Assembly: GCF_001039355.2 (NCBI RefSeq)
Contig: NW_019774881.1
Coordinates: 457,942 to 513,138 of the forward strand
Source: Lingula anatina
Lineage: Eukaryota; Brachiopoda; Lingulata; Lingulida; Lingulidae
Reading direction: 5' to 3'
DNA: 55,197 bases
The stretch's first letter is position 1; each line of letters starts with the position of its first letter. The translations under genes were made by a program, and so were the position numbers. Under the pieces are notes generated by a model. The model was not told where the DNA came from. It saw only the letters and a list, made by a program, of their open reading frames with translations, and did not search any database. Of this stretch, positions 46,000-55,197 are shown piece by piece.

Positions 46000-46080
46000 G
46001 CCTTGTTAATTATACAGGGAAGAAATCGAAAGTTAAAAAGATAAAGATATATGAACAGGTTACCTTTATCAAACCAGGAC

Positions 46081-46113
<33 letters not shown>

Positions 46114-46120
46114 ATGAGTA
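46000..46120 (-). repeat. Inverted copy of the CA-microsatellite repeat
   Basis: The order here is AATTATACAGGGAAGAAATC, GAAAGTTAAAAAG, ATATGAACAGGTTACCTTTA, TCAAACCAGGACGG, then (TG)15. It is the reverse complement of the arrangement at 41730-41870 and 49255-49440. Three copies in two orientations show a mobile unit that carries its own dinucleotide run. Confidence 0.8.
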
Positions 46121-46652
46121 GTTACATCCGTACTATACGGGAGAAAAGAATTCCATTTTTTTCTTTTGTTATGTTACATCATTTGAACAATGGAAAACCT
46201 ATACCGGACAATGGGGATGTTTACAAAATAAACAAACAATTTTTTTAATGTAAACAAACGAGACTCCCTATTTTTGTTTACGTTTCACTATGGTAACGGA
46301 TGACGTCACAGAACGGGCCTGGGCATGTAGGAGATTTTAAAGAATTACTAAGGAAAAAGGCACAATGTAGTGATAAACAAGTAAATTTGTAAATAAAACA
46401 TGATTTTATTGAAATACATAATTGCATTGTAAGTTGATCATAGTGAACAGTTGTATATACACATTAAAACATTAAAACAATGTACATAAATGTCTAATTT
46501 ACTAAAAGATAATAATTATGCATAATGCAGTGCAAAGTGAGTATAGTGAATCTATCAATTACATGCACAGATTAAAACAGCAAAACAATGTATGTACAAC
46601 AAAATGAAAAATGATAAATATATAAACAACACTACTCGGCAATTTATGAAAG
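46121..46652. other. Non-coding flank of the polymerase fragment
   Basis: AT-rich sequence containing two loosely repeated stretches (AGCAAAACAATGTA/ATTAAAACAATGTA near 46472 and 46580). No coding region recognised. Confidence 0.4.
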
Positions 46653-47347
46653 TTAATAGCCGTATGGTAGTGTATCAAATGAGTCTTGCTGAATGACACG
46701 TTTAGTGTACACAACCCGGTAAACTTTATCCTCCCTTTTAGAGAGCAGTTCTTTATTCAGAGTGTCTCGCACAATTTTATGATGTGTAGTTGTTGACACC
46801 TCTTTCGGACCTATACCGTGTACCATGTTACGTAAAGTCTCATAGTTCACTATTTGTGAGGTTTCATAATTCAGTGAGATACCCCTCACTTTACAAATTG
46901 TCTTTCCCTTTGCGGTAACGTATGCGTAGTTTTTCGGCCCGCCCGACACGAAGGTGGTGATGTGGTCCCCCTCATCTAGCTCATCGGTGAAGTCGCCAAG
47001 GTAGCTGCCCATGATGGTATTTAGGTAGGCGTTGGTTTGTGCACTGCCATCGTCCAGGAAGATGATTGAGTCCGTGTCAAAGTAAAGAACGTTTCGATCC
47101 AGGACCTCTATGGCGCTGTAAAGAACCATACGAGCGTGGGCGGTGGTGTACGCGGCTATGACGACGTTGGTCTTATCGGAGCATTCATTAAACTCAGATT
47201 GGTGTTTGTAGTGTACCTCCACCATATCATCGGTTAAAAACATCACGTTGGTGACATCGACGGATTTGTTCAACAGCAGTGCAAAGTACTCGTCCACCTC
47301 GGTGACGTATTCGGACTGTGTCATGTTCATTCGTTGACCGAATTTGC
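46653..47347 (-). pseudogene. Protein-primed family-B DNA polymerase, C-terminal fragment (Polinton/Maverick-like)
   Basis: On the minus strand this encodes about 231 residues of a family-B polymerase of the protein-primed type. Near the start is GKFGQRMNM, matching the conserved K-x-GQR region. A YFDTDSIIF segment carries the catalytic YxDTDS motif C, and GGPKNYAY lies downstream, as in DNA_pol_B_2 members. The stop is TAA/TAG-type at 46653-46655. A clean acceptor (TTATTTCAG) precedes GGC-AAA at 47347, so an upstream exon is expected, but the contig join N at 47481 cuts it off. Such genes belong to Polinton/Maverick elements and related integrated DNA viruses. No capsid, integrase or protease gene is seen nearby, so this is a remnant or a contig end. 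It is kept as a partial copy; whether it is active cannot be judged. Confidence 0.8.
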
Positions 47348-47481
47348 CTGAAATAACAAACATAAAAAATAATAACATAACTATGCGAGTAAGGATAGTG
47401 AAAATGCACGGATGAGAAGTACTGTAATATTGTATGATGTGAATAAACAAGGTGTAAACATAATAAAGCATCAAGGACAGN

Positions 47482-48264
47482 CTAAGTACTGCATCTTTGG
47501 TGGGTGAGCTTGATAGCAGTATGAAAGATGTAATGGACATATCGTGCAGCCAAAGTGGAACAATATATATAGTTTCCTGGTTATCAGATAAACTAACAGC
47601 GCTATCACCATCTTATAAGGTGATATTTCAGGTTCGTGCACCAGATCCCAGGTGTGTCACCGTGCTCAGTGATGACAGACTGGTGGTTACATGCCAAGAT
47701 GTATGCCGAGTGTATTCTTCCTCCGGGAAACATGTCAAAACATTTGGTCAGGGTGACATGTCTGCGCCCAGGGGTGTTACATTGGACGACAATGGACATA
47801 TACGTGTCTGTGACGTGTACAATAAATGTGTCTGTGTGTATGACGCTGTGCAGTACAATCTTATCAATAAGATCAGTGTTCCTATGTGTAATAATCCACA
47901 ATACATTGCAGTGCTCCCATGTCGTGACACCATTGTGGTGTGTGACAGAGAGGGACACTGTGTATATGGAGTGACCCCCCAGGGTGATGTAGTGTTCCAG
48001 TATGGTACACCAGGTGAGAAAGGCTCAGGTGATGGATACCTGAACTCCCCCTGGGGAGTGTGTACAGACAGCGTGGGGCACATCTTCATTGCTGACAAAT
48101 GGAATGACAGGGTGGTTGTTCTGACCTCAGATGGTCAACTATTAAGATACGTGGTGGGTCCACAACAGGTTTCAGCACCAGCAGGTGTGACCATTGATAA
48201 GAAAAGACAGCTTGTAGTGGGGGAGTTGGGAGGCAAGGTGAAAACATTTCGCTATGTTCCTTAA
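47482..48264 (+). CDS. TRIM-NHL protein, C-terminal part, copy 2
   Basis: The frame is open from the N at 47481 to TAA at 48262-48264, about 260 residues. It covers only the NHL propeller: MDISCSQSGTIYIVS, PRCVTVLSDDRLVVTC, APRGVTLDDNGHIRVCD, PQYIAVLPCRDTIVVCD, SPWGVCTDSVGHIFIAD and PAGVTIDKKRQLVVGE. Most residues match copy 1 at 39434-40465, including the end GGKVKTFRYV. The coiled coil and everything N-terminal is missing because the contig begins here. The sequence on the other side of the N is an unrelated polymerase fragment on the opposite strand. A TTG near 47497 is not a start; the true start is upstream and unsequenced. Confidence 0.85.
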   Translation, partial: LSTASLVGELDSSMKDVMDISCSQSGTIYIVSWLSDKLTALSPSYKVIFQVRAPDPRCVTVLSDDRLVVTCQDVCRVYSSSGKHVKTFGQGDMSAPRGVTLDDNGHIRVCDVYNKCVCVYDAVQYNLINKISVPMCNNPQYIAVLPCRDTIVVCDREGHCVYGVTPQGDVVFQYGTPGEKGSGDGYLNSPWGVCTDSVGHIFIADKWNDRVVVLTSDGQLLRYVVGPQQVSAPAGVTIDKKRQLVVGELGGKVKTFRYVP

Positions 48265-49266
48265 CTACAATTTAGTATCAGACGTTAACCAGCCGACATC
48301 ATTTTTAACACAAAAAGAAAGAAGAATTACAGCGAAATTTTGCGCACATTGCTTGCTGAACACATAATTATGGATATTTCTAAAATTATAACTTTTATAT
48401 TGGAAGGTGATGATATTGTTTTTTTTCTTCAACAATTAGTTATACGATAATGTAGGAGTGGGAAAGTAAAATTAATCGTTATTTACGTTTAAATTCCACA
48501 CACTAGCTAATTTAATGTTGGGGTTGAAAAGTGAAAACAAAACAAATTTGTTTTTTTTTTTAATTCTTTTCGCACTTTTACAGCCAAGTTACAGTGTTGT
48601 AAAAGTACAATCTTTTATATGAGCAATGGTATAGTTTGATATGTTTCTAAAAAGGAAACTGTACGACAAGTGATTTTACCTTCAATGAGTCAAATATTCA
48701 TGTAACAAGCTTGCATGATCTCTTGTATTCTTGTAAATAAAAGCTTAAAAATACCGTCAGTAATACTAGTATTTACTGTGAGACCAGCAGGAATATCCTT
48801 CTTTTCATGTACAAAAATGAGTCTGGACATTAGTTTTATTTTATTGTACAAAAAAAAAAAAAAAAGAAAATTTATTGCTGACTCTCTCTCTCTCTCTCTC
48901 AAATAATCGCAAAATAATTTTAATTAACGATCTTTACGAAATTGAGAGTGCCGTTTCCTTTGAAGTATTACTTTTATTTCTATTTTCGCGGTAATTTCAA
49001 GCCGCTGACCATAAAATTGATGGCTTGGCGTTCCGGTATGTTTTTTTTAATTTATTAATTTTTCATTTCACAAGTAAAAGTTTGAGCATTCGATGACGAT
49101 CGCGAGATCGTCTACTTCTTCATAAGTTGGCTTCTCTGTAAGCTTCATACACGGCCGCGTCCTCTTTCTTCGTTTTTATTTTTCATCGACAGCAAGGTGT
49201 CGGTAATTCCTGGTATCAACTGTTAATCTTTATACGAGTGTAACAAATAAATCGCACACACTCACA

Positions 49267-49297
<31 letters not shown>

Positions 49298-49321
49298 TCA
49301 AGACTTGCTAAAAGTAACCTG

Positions 49322-49405
<84 letters not shown>

Positions 49406-49700
49406 TTAACTTTCGATTTTCACCCTGTATAATTAACAAGTTAAAGGTTGTTTCCACGCTTCTAAGTATTGTAGACATTGACAGGATTGTGCTGTAAGTG
49501 ACGTGTAGTGGTTTAAGACGTGAAGCTGAGTGGTCATTTTTAGCTGGAAGTGAAGGGGAGTGAAGACGTGGGCTCAGAGATAAAGGCGGTTTTTCCAACA
49601 AAACGGTGAGACAGCGCTTTTTTTTTTTTTTTTTTTTTTTGGGGGGGGGGGGGGGGGGNACCTGAAGATCCAAAATCGTGCTTAATTTACAGTCAATTTG
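48265..49700. other. Flank of TRIM-NHL copy 2: duplicated block with microsatellites
   Basis: The second copy of the block at 40466-42299. It lacks the 258-bp satellite-related insertion but has its own A-run and (CT)n at 48850-48900. Near 49258-49300 is a CA run changing to CG, then (AT)n at 49326-49388 and a T-run. A T-run followed by a G-run ends at the N at 49659. No gene recognised. Confidence 0.7.
49326..49407. repeat. (AT)n microsatellite followed by a T-run
   Basis: About 30 AT units then about 20 Ts. Dinucleotide and homopolymer runs here probably contributed to the contig break nearby. Confidence 0.95.
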
Positions 49701-49817
49701 TTTTGTCATATATGCTGTATCGGCCGACAGCGCGACAAAGAGCATCAAGGGAAAATAATTCATATATTAATTTAACCAGTATATATTATTATGTTTCCAC
49801 GTGTTCCGCGTCGGGAA

Positions 49818-50059
49818 TTAAGGTGTATATCAGCCGCGTTCCATCCAACATGGAAGTCAAGATGCGCCAACAGAATGTCGAGTTGATCCGCAGCAGGAAG
49901 AAGTTCTATGCCCAGTACATCGATATCTCTGAAAGTAATGAAGTTAAGGAATTTCTAAGGAGGCAAGAAGGGACTTCTATCGGTCCACAGCTTTTTAACG
50001 GCGAGAAATACTTTCTGACACTGTACACGTATAATGTACTTCAACCGCCATTTCGATGA
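49818..50059 (+). CDS. SH3BGR-like (glutaredoxin-fold) protein, copy 2, probably frameshifted at its end
   Basis: The family consists of small cytosolic proteins with a thioredoxin-like fold lacking the redox cysteines. Here IKVYISRVPSNMEVKMRQQN leads into IRSRKKFYAQYIDISES, EVKEFLRRQ and GTSIGPQLFNGEKY. This is the family order: IxVYxS, a KKxQQ-like stretch, a DIsE strand, then PPQLFN. The open frame can be extended upstream to 49703, but the family begins about two residues before IKVYIS, so no convincing start Met is seen; an upstream exon is possible. After GEKYF the frame leaves the family pattern. A plausible family end (FDENLTTYLKKRNV, stop near 50094) lies in another frame, as it does in copy 1. 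This suggests a small indel near 50000-50040. It may be a gene or an early pseudogene. Confidence 0.65.
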
Positions 50060-51330
50060 AAACCTCACGACATATTTGAAAAAGAGAAATGTCTGAAGTT
50101 GGAGGAGCTAACATGATTGTATTATAGGGGTATTTACCGGTACATGATAAATAATAAAAAATAAATAAAATACACGGGGTGTTACCACGAAATATAACTT
50201 GCCCTAAGAGCATTATACCGGGGTACATATTCACTGTGCTGCGGATTTAAAAATAAAAAAAATTATTCACTATTTTGCACCCTTACCAGAGAAATATTAT
50301 TTTGCAATCCAGGCTTAAATTCTTCATGCACCTGACATTTGAATACACATTTCCTCATATAGTGTCGCGCGTGTGCGGTTAACCTACAGGTGTATTTCCG
50401 CTGCTCGTGTGTGATGTCAACCGTGTCACCAGAAATGACATGCATACCCGACTGCCATTCAGCGAGAGTCCCTGTGGATTTAACTCAATAGAGCGGTAGT
50501 TTCGTTTGGAATGAACCATCATTTAATAGATTCAGCACATCCTTTCATGTACACAATACGCATAACTATCGTATAACGCACGTGTTTTACAGTCTCTTAA
50601 GAACTGATAGTGTAAAGCGGGTACTCTCTACCAGGGCCACAGATTGATTTTTTTTTTAGATATTCACAGATATGTCTCTGGCTTATTTATATCACATTTT
50701 TACATCAGATTTTGGCTCACGATAAACTACATAGGGACCAGTACCATAGATTATCGTATTTACTATGGCTCCATCCTTCTCCATGGGGATTCTCGATAAA
50801 TTGTAATCAGCTTAGGCGGCTAAGATGTCCGTAACGCCTACTGACTGCCATGGGGTAATTAACTATCGTTTGGCAGCTTCAGTAGGCGTGCCAGACATCT
50901 AAGCCGCTTAAGCTGAAAGAAATTTAGCAAGAAACCTCCGGAGATGGATCGGACCTATTAGATCGATCTTGGTATGGGAACCCAGAAAAAAACTTCAATG
51001 ATGATAAAACTGGATTGATCTATTTCAAATCAATCCTGTTGTTCGGAATGCCTAACTATCAAATGGGAAAAATCAGTCTATTTAGAATTCAGCAGTTCGT
51101 TTCCTTCGTAAACTCAGAAGTTCCACCATATCACGTGATTCTCACATGTACACCAGTTCTCCACGATCTTCATTAGTTACCCACATGCAGCCTTAAAGAA
51201 TAGTCTATAAGATATTATTCTTGACTTTACATGAATAATATAATATAAATATATATTTTATTTAATAATAAATCAATAATAGAACTTTTAAAACATCTTT
51301 TTCCTGTGGTCAATTTCATTTCAAGCGAAA
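50060..51330. other. Duplicated non-coding block after SH3BGR-like copy 2
   Basis: Parallels 42561-44350 with the 840-bp segment missing. It contains the second hairpin copy (50807-50916). From about 51060 on the similarity to copy 1 (ATCAGTCTATATAGAATTC near 44650) continues briefly, then ends. No gene recognised. Confidence 0.6.
50807..50916. repeat. ~110-nt imperfect hairpin element, copy 2
   Basis: Same foldback as 44178-44289, with arm differences: the left arm reads TCAGCTTAGGCGGCTAAGAT here and lacks three bases in the ACTGACTGCCA part, while the right arm reads AGTAGGCGTG rather than AGTATGCGTG. Some changes improve pairing and others weaken it. Confidence 0.7.
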
Positions 51331-52161
51331 CGATACCAAAAAGGCTTAAAACATATAGGCTATTCACACTAGCATTTTCGACCGGAACATTTTACTTATT
51401 TGATATTTATTCATGTTTGATATAAATAAACCCAGATCAGGAGCTGGGTTAAATCGGTGTTAAATCCAGATATTTACATATGGAACGACGCACACAAGTG
51501 GGCAATTAATCAACTGATCTAGTTCGCAAGAAATCCTCGCAGCTATTTAAGTACTACAAGTATGAGTAGCAGCAAAATAGTAGGCCTATCATAGTCTGAG
51601 GATGCTGTCAAGGGCCTCCACGTCAAATGGTCGGAGAGTGAGGTACAACGTAAATTAGCAGGAAGCGCCAAGAATAAAACGGTCTGTCGCAAAATAGGCT
51701 TTAGGGTATGTGTATCACCATGCCTACATAGTATCTTATCTTTTGNCGATACCAAAAAGGCTTAAAACATATAGGCTATTCACACTAGCATTTTCGACCG
51801 GAACATTTTACTTATTTGATATTTATTCATGTTTGATATAAATAAACCCAGATCAGGAGCTGGGTTAAATCGGTGTTAAATCCAGATATTTACATATGGA
51901 ACGACGCACACAAGTGGGCAATTAATCAACTGATCTAGTTCGCAAGAAATCCTCGCAGCTATTTAAGTACTACAAGTATGAGTAGCAGCAAAATAGTAGG
52001 CCTATCATAGTCTGAGGATGCTGTCAAGGGCCTCCACGTCAAATGGTCGGAGAGTGAGGTACAACGTAAATTAGCAGGAAGCGCCAAGAATAAAACGGTC
52101 TGTCGCAAAATAGGCTTTAGGGTATGTGTATCACCATGCCTACATAGTATCTTATCTTTTG
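51331..52161. repeat. Duplicated contig overlap (415 bp twice around the N at 51746)
   Basis: Sequence 51331-51745 (CGATACCAAAAAGGC...TATCTTATCTTTTG) recurs at 51747-52161, as far as I can see without a difference, and the N lies exactly between. Identical sequence on both sides of a single N is best explained as two contig ends that overlap but were not merged, not as a genomic duplication. Confidence 0.85.
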
Positions 52162-52396
52162 TCACCGTTTTGCGGTAAACTCATATATCTGAAATAAAAT
52201 AATTTAAATATAAAGGGTCGGATTTTTACTTATCCGAACAATAGAGTGCATGCTGAACAGGGAGTACGATTGCTGAAATTCTATCGCTACTGATCGCTGC
52301 CGGTATCAGAGTGAACGCAAATAATCTCGGTTAAGTTGACCGCGATTCAATCGGAGTTAACTCGACCGCGGTTAACTGCCTAATGTGAATGGCCTA
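51772..52396. mobile_element. TIR element (TAGGCTATTCACACTAG ends), ~625 bp
   Basis: The left end TAGGCTATTCACACTAGC is matched at the right by CTAATGTGAATGGCCTA, the inverted form with a few changes. Internal sub-terminal parts are also related (GACCGGAACA near the left; AACTCGACCGCGGTTAACTG near the right). The flank is AT-rich and a TA target duplication is possible. No transposase frame is visible. Because of the contig overlap, the left end also appears at about 51354. Confidence 0.6.
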
Positions 52397-52689
52397 ATAT
52401 TGTCACAGGAGTTTTGAGATTGTTGCACTTATTTTGTGGTCTTATTTTATTAACATATCAAATGTGTCTTAACTCTTACCACTCTCTTGAAAAGAATTTT
52501 AAAACCTTTTTATTTTAAAGAATATTTCGATTTACTAAAATATTTTAGTTTTAAATAACTTTATGTTAGTTTTTAATATATCTTTGTGGTGTTAGTTTTT
52601 ATATGTTAGTGTAAGCAACACTGAGACGCACATTGAGCGCGGTTTTAAAAAATGTATTATCATTATTATTTACATAAAATCGTTTGAAA
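52397..52689. other. Non-coding AT-rich DNA
   Basis: No feature recognised. Confidence 0.4.
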
Positions 52690-53570
52690 ATATTTGAAAA
52701 GTATCAAAGTCCAGGTGAATTGGTAGTGACAGGCTGGAAAGGTAATAAATGCTAAATCATTGACATTTCCCGCCTTAATATTGAGCAGTTAACAATATGT
52801 CCCTGTACAAAATATTATCAGAGTGCCTACTTATAAGAGATCTTCACAGACAATCAGCGTCTGGGGTAATAAACTAGCCCAGTTCTGTCATCTCTTGTAA
52901 CAAGAGCCTCGTGGTGCGGTGTACAGCTCAGGTGACTCCTGCTATCAGGACGAGTGAGGTGTTTTCTCACGTACACCCAAGTCTACAGTTAGTGCAGGTT
53001 ATAAGGCACAAATTTAACGCCATCCTTTCTATACATTTTCTTTTTCGTGTTAATCCCAGCCATTTTCCGTAATATTTACTTTAGCGATAAAGGAAAGTTC
53101 CTCAATTATCCAGGTGGTAATTGGCAGTGTTTATTTTTCACTTTGAACTTTTTACTTATTTGATATTTATTCATGTTTGATATTTTGCGATATATAAGTA
53201 CTGCCTGCATTAATGAGAATAGTTTGAAGGTATTTGGAAAGTTCCAAAATCCCTTGAAATTAGATGTTAGTAATCTGTGGCAGGGAAGGTAGTAACTGCT
53301 TAATCATTAGCAGCGTCCTGTTCTGGTATTGAGCAGTAAACAACTTGTCCTTGAACAGACTGTTATCAGAGAGTCGGGAAGGATATAAAGCGAATTGAAA
53401 CACACTTATCAGCGCCTGGGTTAATAAACTAGCCCATTTTTTGCTATCTCCCGTAACAAGTGTCTGTGTTGCCTCGTAAAACGTAGGTGATTCTGGCTAT
53501 CAGGACGAGTAAGGTGTGTCAATTCTCACGTACACCCAAGTTTACATTTAGTGCAGGTTTAAAGGAGCCA
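52690..53570. repeat. ~330-bp dispersed repeat family D, copies 3 and 4
   Basis: B parts at about 52730-52830 and 53225-53370 (TGAGCAGTTAACAATATGTC; GGTATTTGGAAAGTTCCAAA) are each followed by A parts at 52868-53000 and 53425-53560 (TAAACTAGCCCA, CAGGACGAGT, CACGTACACCCAAGT). They match 45190-45650. The spacer near 53080-53130 (GCGATAAAGGAAAGTTCC) also resembles 43762-43800. Confidence 0.75.
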
Positions 53571-54386
53571 TCTAGAATGTGTTGAAAATCAGATTATAAA
53601 CTGAATCCCTGGAAATGTAATAAACTTAATAATTGGATATCATACATGAATGTTAGTATGATTTTTCACAGTTTTGTGGAGATGATTTATTTTCAATATT
53701 ATTGCGAGAATGGAAATTTGAAATCGAAAAATCCCTTGAATTATATCTTTCGATGATCGAACTGCGTGGCTTCTGAACACTTTTCACGAAACGGAAGGCC
53801 AAATTTAGTGCAAATCCATGGTTGATTGAACTAAGATATAAAAAGGGGAACTATATAAACATACAGTTACAGGGGGCTTGTCTGAATAGTAGATCGACCT
53901 GAAGAACAAAAAATTCAAATTTGGCACTTACCTTTATCAAATCTTGTTTTTTATCTTGTTTACCAGGTATAATTTATAGACAGGTAAATATCTGAAAAAA
54001 TCAGGTGATTCTGTTACAGTCCATGGGTCCAAGGAGGGTGGCGAGAGGATAATACGTAAATAAGAAGCTACCAGTATTAAACTGCAACTTGATCTAAAAT
54101 TGATAACGAGTTTTAAATGTTGTTGGTCATATAATCATGATACATCTTTTATTCAGAAAAATAAAATAAAACGCGCACCAGATGCTCGATAAATTAGGAG
54201 AATATTGTTGATCAATGCTTATTGGCTGATCGCAACTTAAGTAATGTAGAACTGACTGAAACTTTCACAAAATCACTCCATTTTCACAATTTCTCTTACC
54301 AGACAATTTATTCAAGAACGAACTTTTTCCCAGTTAAAGAAGAAGTAACCTCGTGAATGTTGCTCACATTAAAATGTCATTTACAG
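53571..54386. other. Non-coding DNA, no feature recognised
   Basis: AT-rich sequence without supported coding or repeat structure. Confidence 0.4.
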
Positions 54387-54697
54387 GCCTACCCAACTAC
54401 CAGACTCGGCACCGAATGATCCTGAATGCACCGGTATATCAGACCACACTACCCGTTTTCAAGGTGTGAGTCAGTACACATTTCACAGTATCATACCCCG
54501 AACAAATTTTGAGTGGTGATGCAATACTTTTCAACCCCGCTGAGAATCGTCACTATCACATCGCGTACTAGGCAAGAGCGGTGTCGCGTCTGATACTGTG
54601 AAATGCGTACTGATACACACCATGAAAACGGGTAGTGTGGTCCGATCTACCGTTGAATTCAGGACCATTCGGTGCCGAGTCTGGTAGTTGGGTAGGC
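54387..54697. mobile_element. MITE with ~107-bp terminal inverted repeats
   Basis: The left arm (GCCTACCCAACTACCAGACT, CGGCACCGAATG, ACCACACTACCCGTTTTC, then TTTCACAGTATCA at about 54481-54493) is inverted at the right (TGATACTGTGAAAT at 54592, GAAAACGGGTAGTGTGGT, CATTCGGTGCCGAGTCTGG, TAGTTGGGTAGGC). The arms are about 107 bp with scattered mismatches around a ~100-bp centre. The element is nearly all hairpin. ATTTA occurs just outside both ends, so target duplication length is unclear. Confidence 0.88.
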
Positions 54698-55197
54698 ATG
54701 ATTTAGCTGCATTTTAGGCCGGTCTAAAGACAATCGGCTGTTTCATAATCAGGGGTACAAAATAGGGGTCACATTGAGAGAAAAAAAAACTCTGATGCAT
54801 TTGTTTAATTTTGTAACAGATAAAAGGAATATGATCTTAACTATAATATCTACAATTTTTAGAGCACAACATTAGTTACTTTTTGTGCTACGCTCAAATT
54901 AACAGAACGCCCCTTAGACTATGATCTGGGGGTACGGACACTACACATTCAAGTAACTGATGCTTTTGTAACTGAAATATCATAATGTTTACCAGTTATT
55001 TTTGCCAAAATTCTAAAAAATATCAAACTAAAGATATAACAGCAGTACTTTATCCAAAAGGATACAAGTACATGTATTAATCAAAGACTTTTTTAGAGAA
55101 ACACCACAGCACGTTTTTCAGTGGATACTGGAGCTTGGTTGTGTGTCATTCAGTTTGACTTTCATTCACCAGACTTTAATTTTAACTTTTCTTTCTG
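54698..55197. other. Non-coding DNA to window end
   Basis: No feature recognised. Confidence 0.4.

Larger units (their letters stand above)
42561..46000. other. Duplicated non-coding block with hairpins and dispersed repeats
   Basis: From 42561 to about 43228, sequence parallels 50060-50705. About 840 bp (43229-44071) are present here but absent between the matching anchors in the second copy (50702-50706). Then 44072-44320 matches 50706-50980. Beyond 44400 no gene is recognised. Repeat units of a ~330-bp family lie at 45190-45650. Confidence 0.6.

Noticed and set aside
49323-49763. 146-codon frame with IYIY and KKKK runs
   Set aside because: Translation of an AT microsatellite, a homopolymer and an N join.

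Overview
The window is animal nuclear DNA. Genes are split by GT-AG introns, the sequence is AT-rich, repeats and small inverted-repeat transposons are dense, and the recognisable genes are metazoan. The repeat style and the expanded TRIM-NHL genes suggest a marine lophotrochozoan such as a mollusc; this is inference, since no marker fixes the species. The assembly is a draft: one 536-base gap (35022-35557) and single N joins at 31509, 39433, 42010, 47481, 49659 and 51746, several of which truncate genes or duplicate sequence.

Left part (1-7.6 kb): a broken Ty3-type retrotransposon fragment; the last two exons of a minus-strand protein with an Arg/Glu-rich coiled-coil tail like those of Myb/SANT-like DNA-binding proteins; a possible acidic protein of unknown function; then repeat-bearing intergenic DNA.

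Centre-left (7.6-17.4 kb): the best-resolved part. A complete 10-exon inositol-tetrakisphosphate 1-kinase gene (ITPK1, minus strand) was reconstructed by hand; exon phases close exactly to 344 residues. About 1.3 kb away and divergent lies a one-coding-exon LYSET/TMEM251 gene, a factor needed for mannose-6-phosphate tagging of lysosomal enzymes. As I recall, these genes are also close neighbours in human, so this may be an old conserved linkage. Downstream is a nested pair of small transposons and a third element packed with a GCAGTAG motif.

Centre (20.7-34.4 kb): a family-31 beta-1,3-glycosyltransferase gene with one extra A in an A9 run, then a large-intron gene for an unidentified type II membrane protein (four exons found, 3' end lost at or beyond the gap). 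Its introns hold a 36-base minisatellite and a 666-bp inverted-repeat transposon.

Right part (35.5-55.2 kb): repeat territory. A 278-bp satellite array abuts the gap, followed by degenerate ~115-bp repeats. Then comes a diverged segmental duplication: two 5'-truncated TRIM-NHL C-terminal genes (39.4 and 47.5 kb), each followed by the same repeat block, a decaying SH3BGR-like gene copy and an imperfect 110-nt hairpin. Between them lies a fragment of a protein-primed family-B DNA polymerase of the Polinton/Maverick type. One TRIM copy carries a satellite-related insertion that the other lacks. The end holds a duplicated contig overlap, a TIR element, a ~330-bp dispersed repeat and a MITE with ~107-bp inverted repeats.
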